Assembly (NCBI RefSeq): GCF_000718515.1
Contig: NZ_JNZS01000005.1
Location: forward strand, 124,001 to 188,000
Reading direction: 5' to 3'
DNA: 64,000 nt
Origin: Micromonospora parva
GTDB taxonomy: Bacteria; Actinomycetota; Actinomycetes; Mycobacteriales; Micromonosporaceae
Under the pieces are notes generated by a model, which was given only the letters and a program-made list of their open reading frames with translations, was not told the origin of the DNA and searched no databases. Shown in pieces: positions 17,726 through 24,926 of the stretch (positions are counted from its first letter, which is position 1; every line of letters begins with the position of its first letter). A program made the position numbers and the translations under genes.

Positions 17726-18145
17726 CTACGGCGTGCTGAGCAGCCTGTAGGTCCTGATGACTTCCCTGACGTCGCCATTCGTCCGACTAACGCTCTCTTG
17801 TTCGATTAGGGTCGTGCCCACCTCAACAGCGAAGAGGGCGGCGAGTTCCGCATCAGCAGCGACTTGACGGTGTCGCACTTCCGATTCGGCGCGCTTGTCT
17901 GACCCGCTCGGTTGCAATCGAGGCTTTGCGTAGGTGCCGCGACCGTGTTGGGTAGCAACCCAGCCTGCTTCTCGCAAGACCGAAATGGCTTGGCGAATCG
18001 TGCCACGACTTGCCCGAAACTCGGCGGTGAGCACAGCCTCAGTTGGAAGTAGAGCGCCGGGCGGGATTCGGCCGCATTCGATTTGTTCTCTCAACTCGTC
18101 TGCGATCGAGCGGTAGCGGGGCTGTCCGTAGTGCGGGGTGGGCAC
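17726..18145 (-). CDS. GntR-family transcriptional regulator (KorSA-like)
   Basis: A 139-aa protein with an N-terminal GntR winged helix (YRSIADELREQI, then LPTEAVLTAEF, then RGTIRQAISVLREAGWV and the wing QHGRGTYAK) and a short C-terminal effector portion, smaller than a full UTRA domain. AICEs of the pSAM2 type encode such repressors (KorSA) to hold replication and transfer genes silent. GTG 18145 is chosen over a TTG at 18184 because the latter would lie inside the operator dyad 18161-18182, which fits better as an upstream autoregulatory site. It is convergent with the cargo operon. Confidence 0.8.
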   Translation of the reverse strand: MPTPHYGQPRYRSIADELREQIECGRIPPGALLPTEAVLTAEFRASRGTIRQAISVLREAGWVATQHGRGTYAKPRLQPSGSDKRAESEVRHRQVAADAELAALFAVEVGTTLIEQESVSRTNGDVREVIRTYRLLSTP

Positions 18146-18160
18146 CTGCTCACCGTACCT

Positions 18161-18182
18161 GGCACTTGTCTTACCAAGTGCC
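18161..18182. promoter_or_regulatory. Operator dyad upstream of KorSA-like gene
   Basis: A perfect 8-bp inverted repeat GGCACTTG-N6-CAAGTGCC, 16 nt upstream of the regulator start. The ACTTG...CAAGT core recurs twice in the promoter region at 22228-22290, so it is the probable binding site of this GntR protein. Confidence 0.65.
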
Positions 18183-18469
18183 AACCAAATGACCCGTTTC
18201 GACGCCTAGACAACTCATCCACTTGTAGATACGTTTCCTGGTGTGCGGCTGGAGTGACGGCCCGTGTCAGGGGTGGTTTCGCGCCCGCCCTGGTCGCACC
18301 TGATGCGCGGCGTCCTGTCGGACCGGTTGCGGTAGCCGCGCGTACAAGTTGGCTCGGCGATACCCGACCCGTCCGGCGTCGGACGGTGCGCCGTGCCTTC
18401 ATCCGGGCCGGTGGCCGGCCCCATTCCCCCGTGGCTGGCCACCGGTCCCCGCCTACCTGTGGAGGTGCG

Positions 18470-18700
18470 ATGTCCGGCTTTCATCGTCGGCACCATTGGC
18501 TCTCGTCCTGGTGGTCTCGGAGGCGCCTGTCCGCCCGGGGTGCCGGCAGCAACGTTCCGTCGAGTCCGCGCCCGGCTTCTACGGCCTTCTCGCCGCGGTG
18601 GTCGACCGGCGCCACCCGTGAGTTGCCTGTGCTCCGGTATGCGCCCTTGATGACGCGCGCCCAGTTCTTCCGAGGTAACGGCGGGCGGTGGCCGCGATGA
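18470..18700 (+). CDS. Small basic hypothetical protein
   Basis: A 76-aa reading frame with a GGAGG site 4 nt before its ATG; its stop overlaps the next start in ATGA form (18697-18700). The product is rich in Arg, Ser and Trp (HHWLSSWWSRRRLSARG) and matches nothing I recognise. The ribosome site and coupling support it; the composition is compatible with a chance frame. The 285 bp upstream (18185-18469) hold only the operator of the divergent regulator and unremarkable sequence. Confidence 0.4.
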   Translation: MSGFHRRHHWLSSWWSRRRLSARGAGSNVPSSPRPASTAFSPRWSTGATRELPVLRYAPLMTRAQFFRGNGGRWPR

Positions 18701-19032
18701 GTCGTACGAACAAGCCGGCCGACGTCACCAGCCACCCGGACTGGTGCGCCCCGGATCGCTGCGGCTACCTGGTGCCGCCGGTGATGACGCACATGGCCCG
18801 CCGTCATCGCGGCCCAATGCAGAGGGCTGGAGACAGTCGGGCGGGCGGCCTTGTCGTCACGTACCTCATCAGCAGTGAGGCTCTGGGCGGTCCCATGATC
18901 GGTGTTCATGTGACGTGCCGCGCAGGGAACGCCTGGGCGGAGTTGTCCTTGCCGCAGGCAGCTCAACTGGTTGAGCAACTTCGCGGATCGCTGGCCCAGG
19001 CCACCGGGCAGCAGGGGGCCGGCGATGAGTGA
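18697..19032 (+). CDS. Small hypothetical protein with HPDWC motif
   Basis: A 111-aa protein. It begins with a HPDWCAPDRCGY segment, seen in many small actinobacterial proteins of mobile elements (DUF6907-like), and ends in a helix AELSLPQAAQLVEQLRGSLA. The function is unknown. ATG 18697 overlaps the preceding small frame by 4 nt, and its end overlaps the next gene by 8 nt. A GTG at 18688 is an alternative start. Confidence 0.65.
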   Translation: MSRTNKPADVTSHPDWCAPDRCGYLVPPVMTHMARRHRGPMQRAGDSRAGGLVVTYLISSEALGGPMIGVHVTCRAGNAWAELSLPQAAQLVEQLRGSLAQATGQQGAGDE

Positions 19033-19369
19033 GGGTGCTGCCATCCCAGAGAGGCCGTCGCCGTCGTCGATCGCGCCGGTCGTGTGCCCGGAGTGGTGTC
19101 GAGGCTGTGGACCGAACGACCCGATGCACCGAGGGCTTCTCTCCACCATTGGACGGGAGCGGACCGGCTGGGTCACCGTCCAACTGATCGTTGACCGGTT
19201 CGCCTGCCGGGACCTGGCCGTGAAGCTCGACGCGACCCGTTACGGTGCGTCGCAGACCGTACTCCTGTCGGCCGCGCAGGTGGACCGGCTCATTGACGAG
19301 CTGGTGTACGCCCAGTTGGAGATGCTCACACCAGCAACTGGCGGCGAGCGTGCCGGAGAGACGCGGTGA
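19025..19369 (+). CDS. Small hypothetical protein with CPEWC motif (paralogue-like)
   Basis: A 114-aa protein of the same general type as its upstream neighbour: a CPEWCRGCGPNDPMHRG segment, a central beta-rich stretch and a C-terminal helix SAAQVDRLIDELVYAQLEML. DUF6907-like; function unknown. ATG 19025 is chosen because it overlaps the upstream stop; a longer frame from 18971 lacks support. Its stop overlaps a GTG in the next frame (GTGA). Confidence 0.65.
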   Translation: MSEGAAIPERPSPSSIAPVVCPEWCRGCGPNDPMHRGLLSTIGRERTGWVTVQLIVDRFACRDLAVKLDATRYGASQTVLLSAAQVDRLIDELVYAQLEMLTPATGGERAGETR

Positions 19370-19492
19370 ACGCCAACACCCGTCGGGGCTCAGCCGTTCC
19401 TCGTACTCCTGGCCTGCGCCCTGCGAGGCCGCCGCGAGCAGCGGTAGCCGTACCGCCGGTTCCTGAGCGGCCCGCCGGCGGGACCACCTGGC

Positions 19493-19508
19493 AGACGTTG
19501 GAACGTCT
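19493..19508. promoter_or_regulatory. 16-bp palindrome before second GntR gene
   Basis: AGACGTTGGAACGTCT, a perfect 7-2-7 dyad ending 10 nt before the preferred start at 19519. It is a likely autoregulatory operator, unrelated to the ACTTG dyads. Confidence 0.5.
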
Positions 19509-19518
19509 AGGGGGTACG

Positions 19519-20340
19519 GTGACCGGTGTGCAAGGCCGGGACTGGCGCCCTCGCTACCTGCAACTCGCGGAAGAGTTGCGGGCGAAGATCGTGAGCGGGG
19601 AACTTGCCCCCGGCACCCTGATGCCCAGCGAGACCGAGCTGGCCGACACCTCGGGCCTGTCGCGCACGAGCGTCCGCAACGCCATCCGGCAACTCCGCGA
19701 ATGGGGCTTGGTCCGCGCGGAGCAGGGGCGCGGCACCTACGTGCGGGCACCCCGCCAGCGGGTACGCCGTCGCAACACCGAGCGGTACCAGTGGGAGAAG
19801 GATCGCGTCCTGCTCGACGAGGGCGAGCGGTTGAAGACTGGCGCCACCGAGCACGACACCGGCCTGACCGTCGATGATCTGAAGTTCCACGCCGAGTATT
19901 CGCGGGTGGAGGCTGATGCGGAGATGGCGGCGGCCTTGCAGGTCGAGCCGGGCACTTCGCTGCTGCGCCGGGTCTACTGGACGTCGTCACGGCACGAGAA
20001 CGCGCCGCTGACCGTGTCGTACTCCTACCTGCCGTACGACCTGGTGGCCGCGAACCCGGACCTGCTCGACGCGGGCAAGGAACCGTGGCCGGGCGGCACG
20101 CAGCACCAGCTCTACACGCTCGGCATCGAGCTGGACCGGATCGACGACGAGATCCGGGCGCGTCCACCGTCGCCCGATGAGGCCGAACTGTTGGACATCG
20201 ACCCGGGCGTCTCCGTACTCACCGTGCGGAAAACCTCGACCGACACCACCGGCCGGGTCGTTGAGGTCGCCGACGTGGTGATGCCGGGCGACCGCACCGA
20301 GCTTGTCTACTCCCACAAACTCCAGCGGTGGAAAACTTGA
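19519..20340 (+). CDS. GntR/HutC-family regulator with UTRA domain
   Basis: A 273-aa regulator with a GntR winged helix (YLQLAEELRAKIVSGELAPG, LPSETELADTSGLSRTSVRN and the wing QGRGTYVRAP) and a C-terminal UTRA ligand-binding domain of normal size (from about residue 100). GTG 19519 follows an AGGGGG site and leaves the palindrome 19493-19508 just upstream; a GTG at 19366 coupled to the previous stop would add 51 low-complexity residues and is the alternative. The ligand is unknown. Its 3-prime end overlaps the glycosyltransferase gene by 13 nt, so the two are probably co-regulated. Confidence 0.85.
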   Translation: MTGVQGRDWRPRYLQLAEELRAKIVSGELAPGTLMPSETELADTSGLSRTSVRNAIRQLREWGLVRAEQGRGTYVRAPRQRVRRRNTERYQWEKDRVLLDEGERLKTGATEHDTGLTVDDLKFHAEYSRVEADAEMAAALQVEPGTSLLRRVYWTSSRHENAPLTVSYSYLPYDLVAANPDLLDAGKEPWPGGTQHQLYTLGIELDRIDDEIRARPPSPDEAELLDIDPGVSVLTVRKTSTDTTGRVVEVADVVMPGDRTELVYSHKLQRWKT

Positions 20341-21104
20341 CGCAGCTCGTCTCGGTCATCACCCCGGTCCACGCGCCCAGCATCGAGCACCTGCCTGGCG
20401 CCTACGAGTCGTTGGCCAAGCAGGAGATGCCTGACGGCTGGGACTGGGAATGGCTCGTCCAGGAGGACGGGCAGACCGGCGCCCTGGCCGACGCGCTCCC
20501 TGACGATCCCCGGATCAGTCTGGGCACAGGCCGCCCCGGTGGGCCTGGCGTTGCCCGCACCCTCGCGCTCTCCCGAGTCTCCGGGCAACTCATCAAGGTC
20601 CTGGACGCCGACGACCAGCTGACCCCCGGCGCGCTCACCCGCGACATCGCCGCGTTCGACGCGCACCCACAGATCGGCTGGACCACCTCGCGAGTCCTCG
20701 ACCTGCTACCCGATGGATCGACCGCCGGATGGGACAAGGACCCAGCCGGCGGGGTCATCGACCGCGGCTCGGTCCTGTCGTTCTGGAAGGCCAACGACTA
20801 CCGGGCATCGGTGCACCCGGCGACCCTGTGCCTGCGGCGAGATCTCGTTTTCGCCCTGGGCGGCTGGATGGCGCTGCCCGCCTCCGAGGACACCGGCCTC
20901 CTGCTCGCCGCCAACGCGGTAAGCGCGGGCTACTTCACCCGGGAGTACGGCCTGCTCTACCGCAAGTGGCCCGGTCAGGTCACCAGCCAGTCTGCGCACC
21001 GGGAACCGGCCGAGTACCAGGCACGAATGAGGATCATCGAGGCCCGAGCCAACGCCCTGACCTCGATGATCCCGAACGGCTTCGACGGCAGCGCTACGGC
21101 GTAG
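20328..21104 (+). CDS. Glycosyltransferase family 2 protein
   Basis: A 258-aa soluble protein of the GT-A fold: N-terminal nucleotide-binding strand LVSVITPVHAPS, a first acidic motif VQEDGQTG and the metal-binding DADDQ at about 84-88, then an acceptor-side region containing the acidic pair in ASEDTG. GT2 enzymes transfer sugars from nucleotide donors; donor and acceptor are unknown. It overlaps the end of the GntR/UTRA gene. Such pairs recur on actinomycete integrated elements, but the benefit to the element is unclear. Confidence 0.82.
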   Translation: MENLTQLVSVITPVHAPSIEHLPGAYESLAKQEMPDGWDWEWLVQEDGQTGALADALPDDPRISLGTGRPGGPGVARTLALSRVSGQLIKVLDADDQLTPGALTRDIAAFDAHPQIGWTTSRVLDLLPDGSTAGWDKDPAGGVIDRGSVLSFWKANDYRASVHPATLCLRRDLVFALGGWMALPASEDTGLLLAANAVSAGYFTREYGLLYRKWPGQVTSQSAHREPAEYQARMRIIEARANALTSMIPNGFDGSATA

Positions 21105-21612
21105 CCTCGTGCCCCGGCATCCCGTGGGTACGCCGCCGCTCCTTCATCTCCGCCTCGAAGATGTGCCGCCGACCGCCGGCCAGCTTCTCCCGCGCGTCCC
21201 GCTCGATCTCCTGAAACGCGGCGTAGTAGCCGTCGTCGAACTCCTCCACGATCTGAAACGTCCACCGGCCGGGTAGCACGTTGCGCCCCAACAGCTCCTG
21301 CTCGACCCGGTCGGCCATCCCATCGTGTCCGGCCTCGCGGAGCAGCTTGACCACTCGGTCGAGGGTGAGGTCTGCGCCGCCGACGAGCTGATGCGCTGAG
21401 TACAGGTGACCGCGCACCCGGTGGATGGTCTCCAGCGCCTTGCTTAACTCGCCAAGCGCTTCGACGGTCGTGCTGTCCACTCCGATCGGGCGTGAATGTG
21501 CCTCGTCTGCTGCCTGTGCAGCCACTCCAGATTGATCTGCCACAGAGTGACGATATCCAAGATCGCGCCACACTGCCGCTCGACCCAAGTTCCTATTTAA
21601 GAGAATCCGCAA
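21094..21612 (-). CDS. Hypothetical protein convergent with the glycosyltransferase
   Basis: Up to 172 aa, soluble and mostly helical, ending AEMKERRRTHGMPGHEATP. The core (EALGELSKALETIHRVRGHLYSAHQL and LPGRWTFQIVEEFDDGYY) looks like a conserved actinobacterial family usually found beside such GT2 genes. The two genes overlap tail to tail by 11 nt. The start is uncertain: ATG 21612 lies in A/T-rich sequence, and GTG codons at 21543 and 21480 are alternatives that keep the conserved core. Function unknown. Confidence 0.65.
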   Translation of the reverse strand: MRILLNRNLGRAAVWRDLGYRHSVADQSGVAAQAADEAHSRPIGVDSTTVEALGELSKALETIHRVRGHLYSAHQLVGGADLTLDRVVKLLREAGHDGMADRVEQELLGRNVLPGRWTFQIVEEFDDGYYAAFQEIERDAREKLAGGRRHIFEAEMKERRRTHGMPGHEATP

Positions 21613-21838
21613 ATGGTGCGCCTAAAGCCATTTCTGGCTTCGGAAAGTTATTCGCGAATTTCGGTCCGCAGTAATTTGGTGGGCGGCGTCACAGTGGACG
21701 ATCCAATTACTGGTCGACAGATAAAGTGATATGGCCGCCACGTTGTGCAGTCACCGAAGGCAGGGTCTAGGCATCCCCTCCGAGGCGCCGGGAGGGGGAA
21801 GCAGCCGGCTTCTTCCCTGCTCAAGGAGGAGGTACAGC

Positions 21839-21994
21839 ATGCCGACCGATGATTCACCCAGTCCCCGAGACCACGGTGGTGCCCGACGGGCGAAGCCGAC
21901 GGGGGCTGGCGAACTCGTCGACCTCGTATTGAGGATCGCGGTTCGGGTCATTGAGTTGGTGGACCTTATTTGGTCCGGCGGGGACGTGATGTAG
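21839..21994 (+). CDS. Small protein with strong ribosome site and amphipathic helix
   Basis: 51 aa. An excellent AAGGAGGAGG site lies 6 nt before the ATG, much better than those of its neighbours. The N-terminal half is polar; the C-terminal half is one predicted helix with alternating Leu/Val/Ile and charged residues (LVDLVLRIAVRVIELVDLIW). It resembles no family I know. A 7-bp hairpin (21775-21797) precedes it. It is followed by a terminator, so it is probably a single-gene transcript. Confidence 0.6.
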   Translation: MPTDDSPSPRDHGGARRAKPTGAGELVDLVLRIAVRVIELVDLIWSGGDVM

Positions 21995-22040
21995 CTCCTG
22001 CTTGGCCAGCAAGAGCCACATCACACCATCCAGATACGGG

Positions 22041-22080
22041 CCCCCAGCCTCGACGTTTGGCCTGCCGAGAGGTTGGGGGT
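22041..22080 (+). terminator. Rho-independent-like terminator
   Basis: The CCCCCAGCCTC arm pairs with GAGAGGTTGGGGG allowing one G-T wobble and one bulge; a T-rich run (TTCGTTTCTCTT) follows. It separates the 51-aa gene from the regulated promoter downstream. Confidence 0.55.
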
Positions 22081-22227
22081 TCGTTTCTCTTACAGTCCAA
22101 ACCTTACAACCTCATCCATGTTATTGCGAGTGAAGTTGTCTGCGCCGGGGGCCACGCCTGGGCGGCGAATGCGTCAGTGATTCGGCTTCACCCTTGAGGC
22201 CGCGCCGTCGTGCCGCTTCTGGACCTA

Positions 22228-22290
22228 CTTGTTGACTTGTCTGCCAAGTGCCGTCTACCTTGGATGCAACTTGGCAGACAAGTTAACAAG
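22228..22290 (+). promoter_or_regulatory. Promoter flanked by two GntR-type operators, before the pra-like gene
   Basis: Two 22-nt arms (22228-22249 and 22269-22290) are inverted copies of each other with a single mismatch. Each contains the internal dyad ACTTG-N5-CAAGT, matching the operator before the KorSA-like gene. A promoter fits between and within them: TTGACT (22232-22237), 18 bp, TACCTT (22256-22261). One operator covers the -35, the other the start-site region, ending 14 nt before the coding start. This is a convincing repression site for the replication/transfer block. Confidence 0.75.
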
Positions 22291-22304
22291 CTGGAGGTTG
22301 AGCG

Positions 22305-22700
22305 ATGGCTCTGCGCGGCGGTACGAGGTTCGCGGTGCGGTGTGAGGACGTGTTCCCGGCGGGGTGCGCGTTGGTGCCCGAGTCTCTGGGCGAGGTCGAG
22401 GACTACGACGAGAAGACCGGCCGGCGTAGCCCGGCGAAGGACAAGCTGACCGGCCAGCGGGTGTGGCAGGTCCGGGTGATGGACCTGGATCCGGAGCTGG
22501 GGAAGCGGTCGCGGGAGACGACGGTGAAGATCTCGGCGGACTACCAGCCGGTGCCGCCGACGGGTGGCCTGTTCGAGGCGGTGGAGTTCGACGGCATGAC
22601 CGTGACGCCGTACGTGGGCAACAACGGTCGGATGGCGTATTCGCTGCGGGCGACCGGGATGCGTGCGCCGGCGGGCGTGGCGTCGAAGGCGGCGCAGTAG
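22305..22700 (+). CDS. Pra-like replication/integration/excision activator
   Basis: A 131-aa protein like those annotated as plasmid replication, integration and excision activators on AICEs (Pra of pSAM2). Recognisable parts are the opening RFAVRCEDVFPAGCALVPE, a middle VWQVRVMDLDPELGKRSRE, and the end VEFDGMTVTPYVGNNGRMAYSLRATG. Pra-type proteins switch on rep, xis and int expression. GGAGG lies 7 nt before the ATG. Control by the double operator immediately upstream fits the KorSA-Pra circuit known for pSAM2. Confidence 0.72.
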   Translation: MALRGGTRFAVRCEDVFPAGCALVPESLGEVEDYDEKTGRRSPAKDKLTGQRVWQVRVMDLDPELGKRSRETTVKISADYQPVPPTGGLFEAVEFDGMTVTPYVGNNGRMAYSLRATGMRAPAGVASKAAQ

Positions 22701-22713
22701 CCGCATGTGGTGG

Positions 22714-22753
22714 GGGCGGGGCTGTCAGGTCTTGGCGGACGGCAGCCCCGCCC
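22714..22753 (+). terminator. Hairpin after pra-like gene
   Basis: A perfect 11-bp stem, GGGCGGGGCTG and its complement, with an 18-nt loop, followed by a pyrimidine-rich stretch. It lies in the 145-bp gap before the transfer gene and could partially terminate or attenuate transcription. Confidence 0.65.
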
Positions 22754-22792
22754 TCTGTCTCTTTCCCCTGCTCTGTCGAGAGAGGTAAAGAC

Positions 22793-22849
22793 ATGTCCAA
22801 GCGTATGCCTGCCGTCCTGGGGCGGCCCACAGTGGCGGGTGTTCGATGA
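22793..22849 (+). CDS. 18-aa leader-like peptide before the transfer gene
   Basis: An 18-codon frame (MSKRMPAVLGRPTVAGVR) with an AGAGAGG site 7-8 nt upstream; its TGA overlaps the ATG of the transfer gene in ATGA form. It may be a coupling peptide that lets ribosomes enter the next gene. Its shortness leaves doubt. Confidence 0.4.
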   Translation: MSKRMPAVLGRPTVAGVR

Positions 22850-24471
22850 TGCGGCGGCCGCGCGGTGAGGTCGTGATGACCACCGCCGGGGACCTGATGG
22901 TGATCCGCCCGCGCCGGCTGGAACTGCCGGTCTGGTTGATCGCGTTCGGCCTGGTGCTGCGATGGCTGTGGCGGGGCATCTGGTGGTGCCTTCGCCACCC
23001 GGTCGCCGTCGCCCTGGTCGTGGCCGGGGTGAGCCTCTACCGCGAGTTCGGCCGGACGGGCGTGATCGTGCCCGTGGTCCTGGCCGCTGCCGTGTCGGCG
23101 GTGTGGCGGTGGCGGCACGAGTCGTCCTGGTGGACCTGGTGCGCCGGTCCGATCCTCGGCCGCTTCCGTCAGCTCTTCGTCTACCAACGGGCGTGGCGTG
23201 AGGCAATGACCCTCTGCGGCCTGGTTAAGGTGTACGACCACCGCACGGTCCTGCCGGAGTTGCTGCGGGTCCGTTCGGATCAGGCGCTCGACGTGCTGAC
23301 CATCCGCATGGTCCGTGGCCAGACACCGGAGGAATTCCAGAAGACGACGGCGAACCTGGCGTACGCCTTCGGCCGGCGGCACGCCCGGGTCTACTCCGAG
23401 CGTCCCGATGACCCGCCGATCCGGTCGGGCTACTGGGCGCTGGTCCTGGGCGCGGTGGACCGGCTGCGGTTCCGGGACCGGCCCTCGGTGGTCTACCTCG
23501 TGGTGGTCCGCACGGACGCGCTGCGCACACTGGTCGACCCGTTCGACGTCCCATCGGTGCCCGACTTCACCGCCCTACCCCTGGCGCGGCGCGAAGACCT
23601 GCGGCACTGGTACCTACACCTGCTCGCCACCCACGTCCTCATCGGCGGCGCCACCCGCTCCGGGAAAGGCTCGGTGCTGTGGTCGCTGGTCCGGGTCCTG
23701 GCCGGTGGGATCTCCTCCGGGTTGGTCCGGCTGTGGGTGATCGACCCCAAGGGCGGCATGGAATTCGCCATGGGTCGGCCGCTGTTTGCCCGGTTCGCCT
23801 GCAAGTCGTTCGAGGCCATGGCCGACCTGCTCGACGAGGCCGTCACCGTGATGCGGGAGCGGCAGACCCGGCTTGCCGGTGCCGTGCGGGTGCACACTCC
23901 GACCCTGGCTGACCCCCTGGTCGTGGTCGTCATCGACGAGATGGCGGCACTGACCGCGTACCTCCAGGATGTGGACCTGCGCAAGCGCATCGCCGGCTCG
24001 CTCGGGCTGCTGCTGTCGCAGGGTGCCGGTGTTGGCGTCCTGGTGGTGGCCGCGTTGCAGGACCCCCGCAAGGAGGTTCTGCCGTTCCGGGACCTGTTCC
24101 CGACCCGGATCGCCCTCGGCCTGACCGAGGCTGCTCAGGTCGACCTCGTGTTGGGCGACGGTGCCCGCAACCGGGGTGCCCTCGCCGACCAGATGCCGCG
24201 CTGGGCCAAGGGCGTCGGCTACGTGATCCTCGACGGCACTCCAGAGCCCGCGCGGGTGCGCTTCTCCTACATCTCCGACGATCACATCCGGGAGTTGGCC
24301 GCCGAGTATCCGGCGCCGGCCGACGCGGCGGACATCCTCGCCCAGGTCGGCCGGGAAACCGCCACCGAGCCAACCCGGCCGCCCCTGCCCCGGCAGCGTC
24401 GCGGACCGCTGCTGCCGGATTCGCTGCTCAACATCCTCGACCGAGACACCGACAGGGGTGAGCCGCGGTGA
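22846..24471 (+). CDS. FtsK/SpoIIIE-type DNA translocase (TraB/TraSA-like)
   Basis: A 541-aa protein. Two hydrophobic segments near residues 28-55 and 65-90 anchor it in the membrane. The motor domain has Walker A GGATRSGKGS at 267-276, Walker B VVVVIDEMAAL, and a downstream AALQDPRKEVLP. In AICEs this single ATPase pumps double-stranded DNA into the recipient during mycelial mating. A second ATG at 22849 is equally possible as start. It opens a tightly packed cluster in which the next start overlaps by 4 nt. Confidence 0.9.
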   Translation: MMRRPRGEVVMTTAGDLMVIRPRRLELPVWLIAFGLVLRWLWRGIWWCLRHPVAVALVVAGVSLYREFGRTGVIVPVVLAAAVSAVWRWRHESSWWTWCAGPILGRFRQLFVYQRAWREAMTLCGLVKVYDHRTVLPELLRVRSDQALDVLTIRMVRGQTPEEFQKTTANLAYAFGRRHARVYSERPDDPPIRSGYWALVLGAVDRLRFRDRPSVVYLVVVRTDALRTLVDPFDVPSVPDFTALPLARREDLRHWYLHLLATHVLIGGATRSGKGSVLWSLVRVLAGGISSGLVRLWVIDPKGGMEFAMGRPLFARFACKSFEAMADLLDEAVTVMRERQTRLAGAVRVHTPTLADPLVVVVIDEMAALTAYLQDVDLRKRIAGSLGLLLSQGAGVGVLVVAALQDPRKEVLPFRDLFPTRIALGLTEAAQVDLVLGDGARNRGALADQMPRWAKGVGYVILDGTPEPARVRFSYISDDHIRELAAEYPAPADAADILAQVGRETATEPTRPPLPRQRRGPLLPDSLLNILDRDTDRGEPR

Positions 24472-24734
24472 CCGCCCCGACCGACGGCCGAACCTTCTAC
24501 CGGCTCCGTGCACCAGGCGTCGACGGTGCCACCAGCACGGCGGTATCCGTGCGCGTCGACCCCGCCCGGCCCGACCCGTACCCGGTCTATCTGGCGGTCG
24601 GTGGCGGCCGGCGCCGCATGTACCTGACCCCCGACGAGGCGTGGGCGCTGTGGCGCTGCCTCTCCGAAGCGGTGGCCTCCCTCGGCGAGCCACCCGACCA
24701 CATCCATACCCGCGTCGCCCCGGCCCGGAGGTAA
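24468..24734 (+). CDS. Small hypothetical protein after the transfer gene
   Basis: 88 aa, soluble, with YPVYLAVGGGRRRMYLTPDEAWALWRCLSEAV as the clearest element. GTG start overlapping the translocase stop by 4 nt. Small proteins of this kind commonly follow AICE transfer genes; role unknown. Confidence 0.65.
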   Translation: MTAPTDGRTFYRLRAPGVDGATSTAVSVRVDPARPDPYPVYLAVGGGRRRMYLTPDEAWALWRCLSEAVASLGEPPDHIHTRVAPARR

Positions 24735-24737
24735 CCG

Positions 24738-24926
24738 ATGTCTTTCAAGAGCTTCTTCCTCGGCACCCACCGCCTCAAGCCGCTGCACATCGAACTCAAC
24801 GGCTCCCCGGACCGGCTCGCCGGTGCCCTGCACGGCCTGGCGCACATGGTCAACCGCCGCCGCGACCTCAACGGCCAACGAATCTGCATCATCCTGACCG
24901 TCCGCGACAACGGCAGCGGCCGATGA
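24738..24926 (+). CDS. Small hypothetical protein of the transfer cluster
   Basis: 62 aa (FFLGTHRLKPLHIELNG and then an amphipathic helix RLAGALHGLAHMVNRRRDL). ATG 24738 lies 3 nt after the previous stop, following a CGGAGG-like site, and its stop overlaps the next ATG by 4 nt. Function unknown. Confidence 0.62.
   Translation: MSFKSFFLGTHRLKPLHIELNGSPDRLAGALHGLAHMVNRRRDLNGQRICIILTVRDNGSGR

Noticed and set aside
18083..18469. Upstream extension of the 76-aa frame
   Set aside because: The extension overlaps the divergent GntR gene and operator; only the part from 18470 has a ribosome site.
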